6,320 nt of DNA from Bacteroidales bacterium (GTDB taxonomy: Bacteria > Bacteroidota > Bacteroidia > Bacteroidales > UBA7960), in the NCBI GenBank assembly GCA_003557965.1, contig PWND01000077.1, forward strand, positions 1-6,320, written 5' to 3'. The notes below the pieces were generated by a model. It searched no databases, was not told where the DNA came from, and saw only the letters and a list, made by a program, of their open reading frames with translations. Below are positions 5,689 to 6,320 of this stretch, piece after piece (positions within the stretch are counted from its first letter, which is position 1; each line of letters starts with the position of its first letter). Position numbers and translations under genes: made by a program.

Positions 5689-6320
5689 TTAGAATTTTTC
5701 GTACTCGTCGTCTTTTGCTTTACCTAAATCAAGGTTTACCCCTTTTTTCTCATCTTTATTTTGAGCTTTAGGTTTTTCAGGATTTTGTTTCTTTGTTTCC
5801 TGCTGAGTAAATGAAAAGTCTTTAGCCTTATTGTCATCAAAACTTACAGCTTTCTTTTGCATTTGGTGAGTTTTCTTTTTCATTTTTGATTTATCTTCAT
5901 CAATTTTGAAATAAGATACCATATCCAGAAGCTGGTCAGCCTGGCTGGCAAGTTCTTCACTGCTGGTAGCCATTTCTTCGCTGCCTGCTGCATTTTGCTG
6001 AGTAACCTGGTTCAACTGCTGAATAGCAGAGTTAACCTGGTCGGCGCCTGAGTTTTGCTCAATACTTGCTGCAGCAACTTCCTGTATCAGCTTAGTTGTT
6101 TTGTCAATTTCAGGTATCAGGCTTTGCATCAGGCTACCGGCTTTTTCGGTAACATTAACACTTTCAGAGGCCAGTGCATTAATCTCGTCAGCAGCAACCT
6201 TACTATTTTCGGCTAATTTGCGGACTTCAGCAGCAACTACTGCAAATCCTTTTCCATGCTCACCTGCGCGTGCAGCTTCAACAGCAGCATTAAGCGCAAG
6301 AATATTGGTTTGCCTTGAAA
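5689..6320 (-). CDS. Methyl-accepting chemotaxis protein, C-terminal 209 residues (N-terminus outside window)
   Basis: The frame is open from the right edge, so the sensor, any membrane segments and the N-terminal methylation helix lie outside. Numbering from the first full codon (6318), the signalling tip is SRQTNILALNAAVEAARAGE (1-20) followed by GKGFAVVAAEVRKLA (22-36), the highly conserved hairpin that binds CheA and CheW. The returning helix carries likely adaptation sites: IEQ (86-88), GSEE (Glu114/Glu115) and SSEE (Glu121/Glu122) in Ala/Ser/Thr-rich contexts close to the methylation consensus. The helix ends near YFKI (136-139). A hydrophilic Lys/Asp/Glu/Gln-rich tail of about 70 residues follows and ends in EYEKF, which matches the CheR-docking pattern x-[HFYW]-x-x-[HFYW] (E. 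coli NWETF). The gene precedes cheR and a terminator separates them. An internal Met at 6129 is not the start, because conserved MCP sequence continues upstream of it. Confidence 0.96.
   Translation of the reverse strand, partial: SRQTNILALNAAVEAARAGEHGKGFAVVAAEVRKLAENSKVAADEINALASESVNVTEKAGSLMQSLIPEIDKTTKLIQEVAAASIEQNSGADQVNSAIQQLNQVTQQNAAGSEEMATSSEELASQADQLLDMVSYFKIDEDKSKMKKKTHQMQKKAVSFDDNKAKDFSFTQQETKKQNPEKPKAQNKDEKKGVNLDLGKAKDDEYEKF

Noticed and set aside
5689..6129. A separate 146-residue protein starting at the Met at 6129
   Set aside because: The same frame continues upstream to the window edge through the unmistakable MCP signalling tip, so this Met is internal.

Overview
The window is an AT-rich piece of a chemotaxis (che) operon in which every gene is read from the minus strand, so transcription runs from right to left. 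Three things point to Bacteroidota: starts with A/T-rich leaders and no Shine-Dalgarno sequence, AT-rich codon use, and short degenerate repeats between genes that I recall from Bacteroidota-type genomes. I cannot assign a genus.

In order of transcription, the window opens inside a methyl-accepting chemotaxis protein (MCP; 6320 down to 5689, N-terminus outside). Its signalling tip, adaptation region, long charged tail and a C-terminal CheR-docking pentapeptide are visible. A strong intrinsic terminator hairpin follows (about 5646-5678). Next are cheR (5616-4720), a soluble histidine-kinase-like gene (4666-3755), cheD (3745-3272), cheB (2991-1906) and a large cytoplasmic GAF-PAS-PAS histidine kinase (1871 to the left edge, cut before its G1 box). 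Spacing is 53 nt for cheR-kinase, 9 nt for kinase-cheD, 280 nt for cheD-cheB and 34 nt for cheB-large kinase. The two larger gaps after the terminator, cheR-kinase and cheD-cheB, hold short tandem-like repeats. No gene is seen on the plus strand.

The set is almost a complete receptor-adaptation module. CheR methylates receptor glutamates, CheB demethylates or deamidates them under control of its receiver domain, and CheD deamidates receptor glutamines. CheA, CheW and CheY are not in the window. The MCP tail ends in a motif of the kind that tethers CheR, and cheR is the next gene.

The most unusual item is the small kinase between cheR and cheD. Its ATP-binding boxes are intact, but the phosphoacceptor histidine of the H box is asparagine. 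The ExxN residues tied to phosphatase activity in HisKA proteins are kept. It may be a pseudokinase or a dedicated response-regulator phosphatase inside the adaptation operon, in the position next to cheD that cheC holds in some bacteria. That is a hypothesis, not something the sequence proves.
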